DNA of 14,034 bases from JBFGCT01 sp041581055. GTDB taxonomy: Bacteria > Actinomycetota > Acidimicrobiia > Acidimicrobiales > Ilumatobacteraceae. The stretch covers positions 1 through 14,034 of the forward strand of contig JBFGCT010000105.1 of NCBI GenBank assembly GCA_041581055.1, in the 5' to 3' direction. Positions 1 through 6,430 of this stretch are shown in pieces. The number at the start of each line of letters is the position of its first letter. Positions within the stretch are counted from its first letter, which is position 1. Under the pieces are notes generated by a model. The model had not been told where the DNA came from, did not search any database, and saw nothing but the letters and a program-made list of their open reading frames with translations. The translations under genes and the position numbers were made by a program.

Positions 1-212
1 GGTTGCCGGTCACGCCCGCTGCCGGTCACGCCCGCTGCCGGTCACGCCTTGTCACGGTCGCGCCGGTTGCCGGTCACGCCCGCTGCCGGTCACGCCTTGT
101 CACGGTCGCGCCGGTTGCCGGTCACGCCCGCTGTCGGTCACGCCTTGTCACGGTCACGCCCGCTGCCGGTCACGCCCGCTGCCGGTCACGCCCGCGGCCG
201 GTCACGCCCGCC
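1..212. repeat. 16-bp tandem repeat array with 48-bp higher-order unit
   Basis: Thirteen 16-bp units lie in perfect register from position 5 to 212, with the last four bases of a further unit at 1-4, so the array continues beyond the left edge. The basic unit is GCCGGTCACGCCCGCT. Two variants, GCCGGTCACGCCTTGT and CACGGTCGCGCCGGTT, follow it in order, giving a 48-bp super-repeat (units from 21, 69 and 117, the last slightly decayed). The core GGTCRCGCC is kept in every unit. There are no unique spacers, so this is not a CRISPR array. The array ends 23 bp before the GTG start of the first gene. All units lack stop codons, so open frames here are artefacts of composition. Function is unknown; it could be a slippage-generated minisatellite or a protein-binding array. 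Confidence 0.9.
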
Positions 213-235
213 GCCTCCTGTGCGATGATCGCGGG

Positions 236-1240
236 GTGAGGATCGACCGGGGCTCGCCCGCCCGGTCGTCACCATCGCCCGAGCCGATCCGCATCGAGTT
301 GTACGGGTCCGACGGGCCGGGGTTGCGACCGGTGATCGAGCCGCCACGCGACGTCGGCCCGGACGGCCGCGGGTTCGGGCGGGCCCTCGCCGCGGTCGTG
401 GCGGTCGCGCTGGTCGTCGGGGTGGCCGTCGTGGCGGTCAACGCCGCGGCCGACCGCGCCGGCACGCCGGCGGCGGCGCCGGATTCAACCGAGGCGCCCT
501 TCCCGAGCGACCGGTCCGGCCCGGTCGGGCTCGACACGCTGCCGCCCGTCGTCGCCGCGCCGCTCCCGTTCCCCGGCGGCGCCGTCGCACCCGCCAGATA
601 CGCGACCGATCTGCTCGGCATCCCGATCGAGTTCACGATCGGGGAGGCGACCCGGCTGCGGACCGCCCGGCCGGGGACGATCCTGCTGACGCCCGGCGGG
701 ACGGCGGTCAACAGCCTCGACGGCGAGCCGCACGTCCAGTTCCTCCGGGTCGCGGGATGGAACACGCGGGACGAGGCGGCCGACCGTCTCTTCCGCGGCG
801 TGGGCGGGATCGCCGCGGACGACGTGGAGCGGTGGATCGCCGACAACGACGTGATCGTCGACCGGCGCGCCCGGATGGTCGTCGACGGGCGGGACACGAG
901 GGTGTTCGACCTGCGCGTCGACCCGGCGAGCCCGCTCGGCGATCGGATCTGCTCGCCCGCGGCGCGCCCGTGCTTCTGGTTCGCCTCGGTCGCCGAGGAC
1001 CAGATGGCGCGCGCCGCGATCAGGCTCGACCACACGCTCGCCGGCCCGATGTCGATCCGCCTGTGGTTGATCTCGATCGAGGGCGAGCATCCGGTCCTCG
1101 TCGAGGCGGCGGCGGTCGCCGGCGACGACGCCTGGCTCGACGGCTTCGAGGCGACGACGATCGCGACGATGACGATCGGCGCGACCAGAACCGAACTGCT
1201 CGCCGGCGCCGGAACCGGCGTCCCGCCCGTGACGAGCTGA
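236..1240 (+). CDS. membrane-anchored orphan protein with extracytoplasmic domain
   Basis: I do not recognise this 334-residue protein. It has a short Pro/Arg-rich cytoplasmic N-terminus (residues 1-48) and one clear hydrophobic helix at about 49-70 (Ala/Val-rich, no charged residue). An Ala/Pro/Ser-rich linker to about 120 follows, and then a folded region of about 210 residues. The topology is a type II anchored protein with its C-terminal domain outside the membrane. Two cysteines close together (C239, C246, in RICSPAARPCFWF) could form a disulfide. The start is a GTG; there is no convincing Shine-Dalgarno site, but upstream of it lies only the tandem array. The gene ends 15 bp before the amidohydrolase gene on the same strand, so the two are probably co-transcribed. 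That the frame is coding is supported by the TM helix and by the tight spacing; the function is open. Confidence 0.75.
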   Translation: MRIDRGSPARSSPSPEPIRIELYGSDGPGLRPVIEPPRDVGPDGRGFGRALAAVVAVALVVGVAVVAVNAAADRAGTPAAAPDSTEAPFPSDRSGPVGLDTLPPVVAAPLPFPGGAVAPARYATDLLGIPIEFTIGEATRLRTARPGTILLTPGGTAVNSLDGEPHVQFLRVAGWNTRDEAADRLFRGVGGIAADDVERWIADNDVIVDRRARMVVDGRDTRVFDLRVDPASPLGDRICSPAARPCFWFASVAEDQMARAAIRLDHTLAGPMSIRLWLISIEGEHPVLVEAAAVAGDDAWLDGFEATTIATMTIGATRTELLAGAGTGVPPVTS

Positions 1241-1255
1241 GTACGGTCGTCGCTC

Positions 1256-2398
1256 ATGTGGGGGATGCGCGCGGCGCGCCTGTTCGACGGCGAGCGGTTC
1301 GTCGAGCGCCCGACGCTGCTCGTCGACCGGGGTCTGGTCGTCGCCGTCGGCGAGCCGATCCCCGAGTCGGCCGACGTGGTCGAGCTCCCGGACGCGACCG
1401 TGCTCCCGGGGTTCGTCGACTGCCACCAGCACCTCGTCTTCGACGGTGTCGGCACGCTCGAGTCGCAGGTGTCCGGCGTCGACGACGAGACGCTGGCGAC
1501 CCGGGCCCGGGCGGCGGCGCGGCGGGCGCTCGTCGGCGGGGTCACCACGGTGCGCGACCTCGGCGACCGCGACTTCGTGACGCTGCCGCTGCGCGGCGAC
1601 CCGACGCTGCCGACGATCCTCAGCGCAGGGCCGCCGATCACCCCGCCCGGCGGTCACTGCTGGTACCTGGGCGGCGAGTGCGAGGGCGCCGCGGCGCTGG
1701 CGCGGGCCGTCGCCGAGCGGGTCGAGCGGGGCTGCGACGTCGTCAAGATCATGGTCACCGGGGGAGCGATGACGCCGTCGTACCCGCTCTGGCAGAATCA
1801 GTTCTCGCCGGCCGAGGTGCGCCTCGTCGTGGCGGAGGCGCACCGCGGCGGGCTCCCGGTCGCCGCCCACTGTCACGGTGTGGACGGGATCGCGCTCGCG
1901 GTCGACGCCGGCGTCGACTCGGTCGAGCACTGTTCGTTCTTCACCGAGGCGCTGGAGTGCGCGCCCCCGCCGGCGCTGCTCGACCGGCTGGCGTCGTCCG
2001 GCGTCGCCCTGTCCGCCACGTGGGGGGTCACCTCCGAGCCGGTCCGCCCGTCCCACTGGGAGACCGCGGTCCCGCTCATCCGCGACGCGCTGGGGTCCGT
2101 GCATCGGGCGGGCGGGGTGGTGGTGGTCGGGACCGACGCCGGGATCTACCCGCAGAAGCCCCACGACGTGCTGCCGTACTCCCTCCCGACGATGCTGGAG
2201 GCGGGCCTGACGACGGTCGAGGCGCTGCGGGCGATCACCAGCCGCGCCGCGGAGGTGTGCCGGCGCCCGGAGAAGGGCCGGCTGGCGCCGGGTCGGCACG
2301 CCGACGTGGTGGCGGTCGACGGAGACCCGGTCGCCGACCCCGACGCGCTGTGCCGCATCGCCGCCGTGTGGCGCCACGGTGAGCGCGTCGACCGCTGA
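1256..2398 (+). CDS. metal-dependent amidohydrolase (imidazolonepropionase/Xaa-Arg dipeptidase-like)
   Basis: A 380-residue cytoplasmic amidohydrolase-superfamily enzyme, of usual full length. Visible landmarks in order are: an N-terminal beta-sandwich part; the metal-binding HxH in GFVDCHQHL (H57, H59); GVTTVRDLG (95-103); the lysine in DVVKIMVTGG (K164), the position carbamylated in dinuclear members; AAHCHG (H205, H207); SVEHCSFF (H225); GTDAG with the catalytic aspartate (D294); and a C-terminal GRLAPGRHADVV segment that completes the sandwich. This pattern is that of the subgroup containing imidazolonepropionase-like and Xaa-Arg/Xaa-Pro dipeptidases, which hydrolyse C-N bonds in cyclic amides or dipeptides. 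The substrate cannot be read from sequence. An ATG at 1265 is an alternative start three codons in, preceded by GGGG. It probably shares a transcript with the anchored protein before it, and ends 41 bp from a convergent gene. Confidence 0.9.
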   Translation: MWGMRAARLFDGERFVERPTLLVDRGLVVAVGEPIPESADVVELPDATVLPGFVDCHQHLVFDGVGTLESQVSGVDDETLATRARAAARRALVGGVTTVRDLGDRDFVTLPLRGDPTLPTILSAGPPITPPGGHCWYLGGECEGAAALARAVAERVERGCDVVKIMVTGGAMTPSYPLWQNQFSPAEVRLVVAEAHRGGLPVAAHCHGVDGIALAVDAGVDSVEHCSFFTEALECAPPPALLDRLASSGVALSATWGVTSEPVRPSHWETAVPLIRDALGSVHRAGGVVVVGTDAGIYPQKPHDVLPYSLPTMLEAGLTTVEALRAITSRAAEVCRRPEKGRLAPGRHADVVAVDGDPVADPDALCRIAAVWRHGERVDR

Positions 2399-2439
2399 CC
2401 CCGCCGTCGCGCCAGGATGTCGACGCGCCGTCCGGACGC

Positions 2440-3813
2440 TCAACCGACCGAGCTGCCGCCGCCGCCCGTCGAGAAGAACATCGGCGCCTCGCCGAACACG
2501 GTCGACGTGTAGAGCACGAGCGTGCCGAGGTCGCCGATCGGCGCGACGTAGCAGAGGCCGCCGGCGATCGAGCCGCCGGCGAACACGTCGGCGAAGGTGT
2601 CGACGGGGTCGGGGATGACGCCGCACCCCTTGGCGAGTTGGACGTTGCGGTCACCGACCATCTCGGTGCTGACCTCGAACGCGCTGGCCGCCCCGGCGCC
2701 GTCGAACCGGTACTCGACGTCGATGCCGACGAACCGGAAGCCGTCGGGCGGCGGGGCGTTGAACTGGTTCTCGGCGGCGACCACGTCGGTGAGGTCGACC
2801 GCCGGACTTGTGACGGTGAGCGTCCAGCCCTCCCCGACGTCGGCCGGCGTTCCGAGCGGGATCGGGTCGAGGCGGGGCGGCGTCGCCGCCGCGCCCGGCT
2901 GGGGGCCCGGCAGCGTCGGCATCGGTGTCGGCGGGGCCGGCGGCGCCGTCGCCGCGAGGAAGACGTCGGGGCCGTCGAACCCGGTCGTCGCGTAGAGCTG
3001 GACGGTGCCGTCGTCGGCCGGCGTCGTCACGAAGCAGACGGTCCCCCGGAGCACGCCACCGGAGAACACGTCGGCGAACCCGCGGAAGTCGTCGGGCGTC
3101 ACGCCGCAGTCGTCGTCGAGTTCGACGCTCGCCGCGGCGACGCCGGACACCGACGGGACGAAAGCGTTCGACGGGTCGTCGACGCCGTAGTACCCCAGCG
3201 CGATCTCGACCAGCGTGAACTTCGTGCCGGCGCGCGGCGGGTCGTTGAACTGGTTCTCGGCGAGGACGAGTTCGGTGCCGTCCTCGACGATGTCGAGCAC
3301 TTGCAGCCGCCAGCCGTCGCCGATGTCGGCGATCTCGCCGGCCGGCACCGGCGAGAGGCGATCGCCGCGGGCGCCGACGGGCGCGCCGTCGACCTCGTCG
3401 ACGGTCGGGAGCGGTGGCTCGGTCGCCGGCGGCGCGTCGGGGGTCGTGTCGGTCGGCGGGCCGCCGCTGTCGCCGGCGGTCGGCGGGGGAGTGATCGGCA
3501 CGTCGCGGCCATCGTCGCCGCCATCCGTGTCGAGCGTGTCGGCCGGCGGGAGGTCGGCGGTCGTGTCGCCCGTGGCCCCGGAGTCGGCCGGCGGCGGGTC
3601 GGCGGTCGTGTCGCCCGTGGCCCCGGAGTCGGCCGGCGGCGGGTCGGCATCCCCGCCGGTGGTCGACGCGATCAGCGCGGCCGCGCCGACGATCAGCACC
3701 ACCGCGAGCGCGGTGATCAGCCACCAGCTCTGCCACCAGGCTCGCCCACCGGTCACGATCGGGGTGACCGGCGGCGGTGGTGGGGGCGATGGCGGGAAGG
3801 CGCCGTCGGACAT
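2440..3813 (-). CDS. anchored surface protein with two DUF4352-like domains
   Basis: A 457-residue single-pass membrane protein. It begins with a proline-rich cytoplasmic tail (FPPS followed by six prolines), then a TM helix at about 32-50. A long Pro/Thr/Asp-rich linker (about 52-160) with two identical 15-residue repeats (ADPPPADSGATGDTT type) leads to two homologous extracytoplasmic domains (about 162-290 and 325-450). Each domain has the order GWxLxV, AENQFNxPP, F-x-hydrophobic beta strands, a CGV motif, FADVFxGG, and a second Cys in CFV or CYV. This resembles DUF4352/immunoglobulin-like antigen domains; each Cys pair may form a disulfide. The frame extends to an ATG at 3855, but I chose 3813 because the extra 14 residues look non-conserved and would shorten the promoter region shared with the divergent NERD gene. 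Probably a surface or secreted ligand-binding protein; the ligand is unknown. Confidence 0.85.
   Translation of the reverse strand: MSDGAFPPSPPPPPPVTPIVTGGRAWWQSWWLITALAVVLIVGAAALIASTTGGDADPPPADSGATGDTTADPPPADSGATGDTTADLPPADTLDTDGGDDGRDVPITPPPTAGDSGGPPTDTTPDAPPATEPPLPTVDEVDGAPVGARGDRLSPVPAGEIADIGDGWRLQVLDIVEDGTELVLAENQFNDPPRAGTKFTLVEIALGYYGVDDPSNAFVPSVSGVAAASVELDDDCGVTPDDFRGFADVFSGGVLRGTVCFVTTPADDGTVQLYATTGFDGPDVFLAATAPPAPPTPMPTLPGPQPGAAATPPRLDPIPLGTPADVGEGWTLTVTSPAVDLTDVVAAENQFNAPPPDGFRFVGIDVEYRFDGAGAASAFEVSTEMVGDRNVQLAKGCGVIPDPVDTFADVFAGGSIAGGLCYVAPIGDLGTLVLYTSTVFGEAPMFFSTGGGGSSVG
3556..3645. repeat. two exact 45-bp direct repeats inside the DUF4352-like gene
   Basis: The block 3556-3600 is repeated without change at 3601-3645, in frame. 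It encodes two identical 15-residue Pro/Asp/Thr-rich units of the extracellular linker. A shortened third unit (LPPAD on the protein) lies on the lower-coordinate side, around 3538-3550. Perfect identity at DNA level, including wobble positions, points to a recent duplication or ongoing slippage that changes linker length. Confidence 0.9.
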
Positions 3814-3833
3814 GCAGGCCGACTCTACGACCC

Positions 3834-3847
3834 CGGTCGGGCGACCG
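3834..3847. promoter_or_regulatory. inverted repeat in divergent promoter region
   Basis: CGGTCG-GG-CGACCG, six-base arms with a 2-bp centre, sits in the 103-bp region between the divergent DUF4352-like and NERD genes, 21 bp upstream of the ATG at 3813. It could be an operator or simply a chance GC palindrome. No clear -10/-35 pair accompanies it; on the minus strand, TAGAGT lies 15 bp or so before the start and is only a weak -10 candidate. Confidence 0.3.
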
Positions 3848-3916
3848 TTGCTCAATTCGCCGGGTCGACGAGGACGCGGCCGCTCTCAAGCGGGTCGCCC
3901 GGGCGCCGATACAGCG

Positions 3917-4543
3917 ATGATGGCCGAGATCCACCTACCGCCGCCGAGGCCGATCGATTCCGGCTCGCCCCCGGTCGTCGGCGACCGGCGGGTCGCGGCG
4001 AGCGCCCGGCGGGTCCGGCAGCGGCTGCGGGCGGCGATCGTCCGCCGCCTCGTGCGCGAGCGCCGTCTCGGACGGCTCCTCGACCGCGAGCTCGGGGCCG
4101 TTGCGATCGTGCTCCACGCCCGCCGGACTGCCGCCACCGACCGGATCGATCATCTCGTGGTCGCCGCGTCGGGCGTCTGGGTCGTCGAGGCGCGGCACGA
4201 GGCGGGAAAGGTCGAACGCCGGCGCGGCGCCCGGCGGCGCGGCGAGGCGTGGCTCCACATGGAGAATCACCGGCGCGTCGACCTCGTCGGAGAACGCCAC
4301 GCCACCGAGGCGGTGCAGAATCTGCTCGATCGGATGGGCTTCGGTTGGCTGGACGCCCGCCGCGTCGTCTGCCTGACCAACGCCAACTGGGGCGTCCTCC
4401 GTCAACCGTTCGAGGTCGACGGCACGCTCGTGACCTGGGGGCGGGCGCTGGTCGAGACGATCGGCGTGCCCGGCCCGCTCGGGCCGTTCGACATGCGCGC
4501 GGTGGCCGTCGAGTTGAGCGCCCGGCTGCCGAGCGCGATCTGA
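3917..4543 (+). CDS. NERD (nuclease-related) domain protein with altered active-site lysine
   Basis: A 208-residue soluble protein that matches the NERD fold by pattern. It has an Arg-rich helical lead (24-60), VAIVLHARR, then RIDHLVVAASGVWVVEARHEAGKV (described in parts: IDHLVV around 77-82, GVWVVEAR at 86-93). After an Arg-rich middle section come an ALCF-like strand (RRVVCLTNANWGVL, 148-161) and the usual FxVxGxLVTW ending (165-174). NERD domains are related to restriction-endonuclease-like nucleases and normally carry D...(D/E)xK. Here the D (D78) and E (E91) are present, but the lysine position is arginine (R93). Catalysis may therefore be impaired or altered. Start: two adjacent ATGs at 3917 and 3920, no visible Shine-Dalgarno. 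The frame is open far upstream but runs antisense through the neighbouring gene, so the longer version is not credible. It converges on the NTF2-like gene with a 7-bp gap. Confidence 0.8.
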   Translation: MMAEIHLPPPRPIDSGSPPVVGDRRVAASARRVRQRLRAAIVRRLVRERRLGRLLDRELGAVAIVLHARRTAATDRIDHLVVAASGVWVVEARHEAGKVERRRGARRRGEAWLHMENHRRVDLVGERHATEAVQNLLDRMGFGWLDARRVVCLTNANWGVLRQPFEVDGTLVTWGRALVETIGVPGPLGPFDMRAVAVELSARLPSAI

Positions 4544-4550
4544 CCGGCGC

Positions 4551-4979
4551 TCACGCGTCGTCCGGGCTGAACACCGTCGCCGGCTCGCCCGCGACGGCCG
4601 CGAGTTCGGCGAGTGCCGCATCGAGGTCCTCGACGTCGAACTCGATCAGCCGGGCGAGGCGCCCGCCGGGCGTCCACTCGCTGATCGCCAGGAGTTCGGT
4701 GGTGGTGCGCGGCGTGACGAACCCGCGGCGGGTGAGGACGTGGAGGTCGCCGGCCACGGCGATGTCGGTCCCCGTGATGTGGAAGTCGAGCTCCTTCATC
4801 GTGTCGTACAGCTCGAGCATCGCCTGCCGGTCGATGCCGAACCGGTCGACCCGGCGCGACTCCTGCACGAAGTCGTGCGACAGGATCGACTCGAACGCGT
4901 CCCGGCCCTCGTGCTCGATGATCTGGCGGGTCATCTCGGTCCACCGCTGGGCGGACGTCGGCGGCGGGCGGTCGGTCAT
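4551..4979 (-). CDS. NTF2/SnoaL-like small protein
   Basis: A 142-residue soluble protein whose layout suggests the cone-shaped NTF2/SnoaL-like fold. An N-terminal helix (TSAQRWTEMTRQIIEHEG) leads into a segment with FVQESRR and DR-x-G-x-DRQAMLELYDTM. Beta strands follow (DFHITGTDIAVAGDLHVLTRRGF; TELLAISEWTPGGRLARLIEFD), and the protein ends in a helix (EDLDAALAELAAVAG). Similar modules occur as free proteins and as C-terminal domains of actinobacterial regulators; they bind small hydrophobic ligands or act as cyclases/isomerases. No catalytic set can be assigned. Its ATG overlaps the stop of the methyltransferase gene by four bases (ATGA at 4979-4976), so translation is probably coupled. The family call is by fold pattern only. 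Confidence 0.8.
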   Translation of the reverse strand: MTDRPPPTSAQRWTEMTRQIIEHEGRDAFESILSHDFVQESRRVDRFGIDRQAMLELYDTMKELDFHITGTDIAVAGDLHVLTRRGFVTPRTTTELLAISEWTPGGRLARLIEFDVEDLDAALAELAAVAGEPATVFSPDDA

Positions 4980-5641
4980 CGCCGGCCCCGCTTGCGGACG
5001 AGCGTGACGCCGTCGCCGATCGTCAGCATCACCGCGTCGCAGTCGGGGCGGGCGGCGACGTGGTCGTTGAAGGCGCGGATCGCCAGGGTGTTGTCGTCGG
5101 TGACGCTCGGGTCGATGACGGCGCCGCTCCAGATCACGTTGTCGACCGCGATCACGCCGTCGTCGGCGAGCCGGGGGAGCAGCAGTTCGAGGTAGGTCCG
5201 ATAGCCGCCCTTGTCGGCGTCGATGAACGCCAGGTCGATGTGTGGCTCCTCCGGGAGCGCGGCCAGCGTCTCGGACGCGGGCCCGAAGTGCATCTCGATC
5301 CGGTCGGCGACGCCGGCCTCGGTCCAGGCCTCGATCGCCGTGTCGTGATACCGCTCCGACAACTCGAAGCAGTGCAGCTTGCCGCCTGCGGGAAGGCCGC
5401 GGGCGAGCCAGAGCGCCGACATCCCGGTGAACGTGCCGACCTCGGCGACGGCGCGGGCGCCGGTCATCGACACGAGCATCTGGAGGAACCGCCCCTCGTC
5501 CTCGCCGATGTTCATCTCGGCGAGCTCACCGAACCGTTCGCGCGTGGTCGCCGCCAGCCGTTCGGTGACCGGGTCGCCGCTCGGGTTGCCGTGGGCGACG
5601 ACATAGTCGTAGAGCGGCTCGGTCATCGGCGGCCAACGCAT
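4976..5641 (-). CDS. SAM-dependent O-methyltransferase, COMT/CCoAOMT type
   Basis: A 221-residue class I methyltransferase of the cation-dependent O-methyltransferase family, of usual length. Counting from the internal ATG at 5626: motif I EVGTFTGMSALWLA (62-75) binds SAM; the acidic strand-2 motif is HCFELS (85-90); FIDADKGGY (134-142) and VDNVIWSG (161-168) supply the expected metal ligands D136, D162 and N163, with K139 as the likely general base. Such enzymes methylate catechol-like hydroxyls of phenolics or metabolites in the cytoplasm; the substrate is not readable. Two starts are possible: ATG 5641 (weak AGAGTGGG upstream) and ATG 5626 (MTEPLYDYV, where homologues of this family usually begin). 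It is the first gene of a two-gene unit with the NTF2-like protein and is divergent from the two-component system. Confidence 0.92.
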   Translation of the reverse strand: MRWPPMTEPLYDYVVAHGNPSGDPVTERLAATTRERFGELAEMNIGEDEGRFLQMLVSMTGARAVAEVGTFTGMSALWLARGLPAGGKLHCFELSERYHDTAIEAWTEAGVADRIEMHFGPASETLAALPEEPHIDLAFIDADKGGYRTYLELLLPRLADDGVIAVDNVIWSGAVIDPSVTDDNTLAIRAFNDHVAARPDCDAVMLTIGDGVTLVRKRGRR

Positions 5642-5700
5642 CGGCCCACTCTGCCACAGCCTGACCCGCCGCTTGCCCGAAGTGGGCGCCGCGGGCGGGC

Positions 5701-5728
5701 GTCAGCCCGCGGTCAGCCGGGGGTCAGC
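5701..5728 (+). promoter_or_regulatory. three GTCAGC half-sites at 11-bp period (candidate response-regulator box)
   Basis: GTCAGC occurs at 5701, 5712 and 5723, an exact 11-bp spacing, ending 24 bp before the ATG of the response regulator. OmpR/PhoB-type regulators bind head-to-tail dimers on direct repeats of about 11 bp, so this is a good autoregulation site. The same motif, in two copies, lies upstream of the PepSY gene. The short distance to the ATG suggests a short or absent 5' leader. Confidence 0.65.
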
Positions 5729-5752
5729 TGGAGGCGCGACACTTGACCCGGC

Positions 5753-6430
5753 ATGAAGATCCTGCTCCTCGAGGACGACCTGAAGATCGCCGCGGGCGTG
5801 CGGCGCGGGCTGGAGGACGAGGGGTTCACCGTCGACGTGGCGAGCGACGGGCTCGACGGGTTCTGGATGGCGACCGAGGGCGAGTACGACCTGGTCGTGC
5901 TCGACATCATGCTGCCGGGGAAGAACGGCTACGAGATCTGCCGCGACCTGCGCACCGCCGGCGACTGGACGCCGGTGCTGATGCTGACCGCCAAGAGCGG
6001 CGACCTCGACGAGGCCGAGGCGCTCGACACCGGGGCCGACGCCTACGTGACCAAGCCGTTCTCGTTCGTCGCGCTCGTCGCCAACATCCGGGCGCTGCTG
6101 CGGCGCAGCGCCGGCGACGGCCACGCCGAACTGACCGCCGGCGACCTGCGGGTCGACCCGGTCCAGCGCAGGGTGTGGCGCGGCGAGACCGAGGTGGACA
6201 TGACCGCCCGCCAGTTCGACGTGCTCGAGTACTTCATGCGCCGGATCGGTCGGGTGCTCCCGAAGGACGACATCCTGCGCGGCGTGTGGTCGTACGACTT
6301 CGACGGCGATCCGAACATCGTCGAGGTCTACGTCCGGCGCGTGCGGTCGCGGATCGACGACCCGTTCGGCCGGCACGCGATCGAGACGCTGCGCGGCGTC
6401 GGCTACCGCCTGGCCGAGGACGGCGGATGA
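5753..6430 (+). CDS. OmpR/PhoB-family response regulator
   Basis: A 225-residue two-domain regulator, typical full length. The receiver domain (1-118) has the acidic pair E7/D8/D9, the phospho-acceptor D51 in LVVLDIMLPG, the switch threonine T79 in LMLTAKSG, and K101 in YVTKPFS. The winged-helix DNA-binding domain (about 127-222) shows LRVDPVQRRVWRG, LTARQFDVLEY-like (MTARQFDVLEYFM), the recognition segment NIVEVYVRRVRSRID, and the closing GVGYRLAE. All phosphorylation residues are intact. GGAGG lies 18 bp before the ATG, rather far for ribosome binding, so a leaderless mRNA is possible. Its stop overlaps the kinase start (ATGA). Three 11-bp-spaced GTCAGC repeats directly upstream suggest autoregulation. 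Confidence 0.95.
   Translation: MKILLLEDDLKIAAGVRRGLEDEGFTVDVASDGLDGFWMATEGEYDLVVLDIMLPGKNGYEICRDLRTAGDWTPVLMLTAKSGDLDEAEALDTGADAYVTKPFSFVALVANIRALLRRSAGDGHAELTAGDLRVDPVQRRVWRGETEVDMTARQFDVLEYFMRRIGRVLPKDDILRGVWSYDFDGDPNIVEVYVRRVRSRIDDPFGRHAIETLRGVGYRLAEDGG

Noticed and set aside
1..212. CRISPR array
   Set aside because: Units are contiguous with no unique spacers and no cas genes are nearby.
3..239. 78-residue open frame across the left-edge array
   Set aside because: It is a translation of the 16-bp tandem repeat, with a 16-residue period caused by the 48-bp super-unit; no frame in the array has stops, so openness is no evidence of coding.
2429..2438. CGTCCGGACG palindrome between convergent genes
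   Set aside because: Ten-base palindrome without a loop or T-run, common by chance at this GC content.
202..2626. Long minus-strand open frames opposite the first two genes
   Set aside because: Arg/Ser/Pro-rich or Arg/Asp/His-rich shadow translations of GC-rich DNA; the plus-strand amidohydrolase motifs fix the coding strand.
3215..3916. Upstream extension of the NERD frame
   Set aside because: It is antisense to the DUF4352-like gene; NERD homology begins only after 3917.
2638..5007. 789-residue plus-strand open frame
   Set aside because: Runs antisense through the DUF4352-like and NTF2-like genes and out of frame through NERD; composition is that of a shadow frame.
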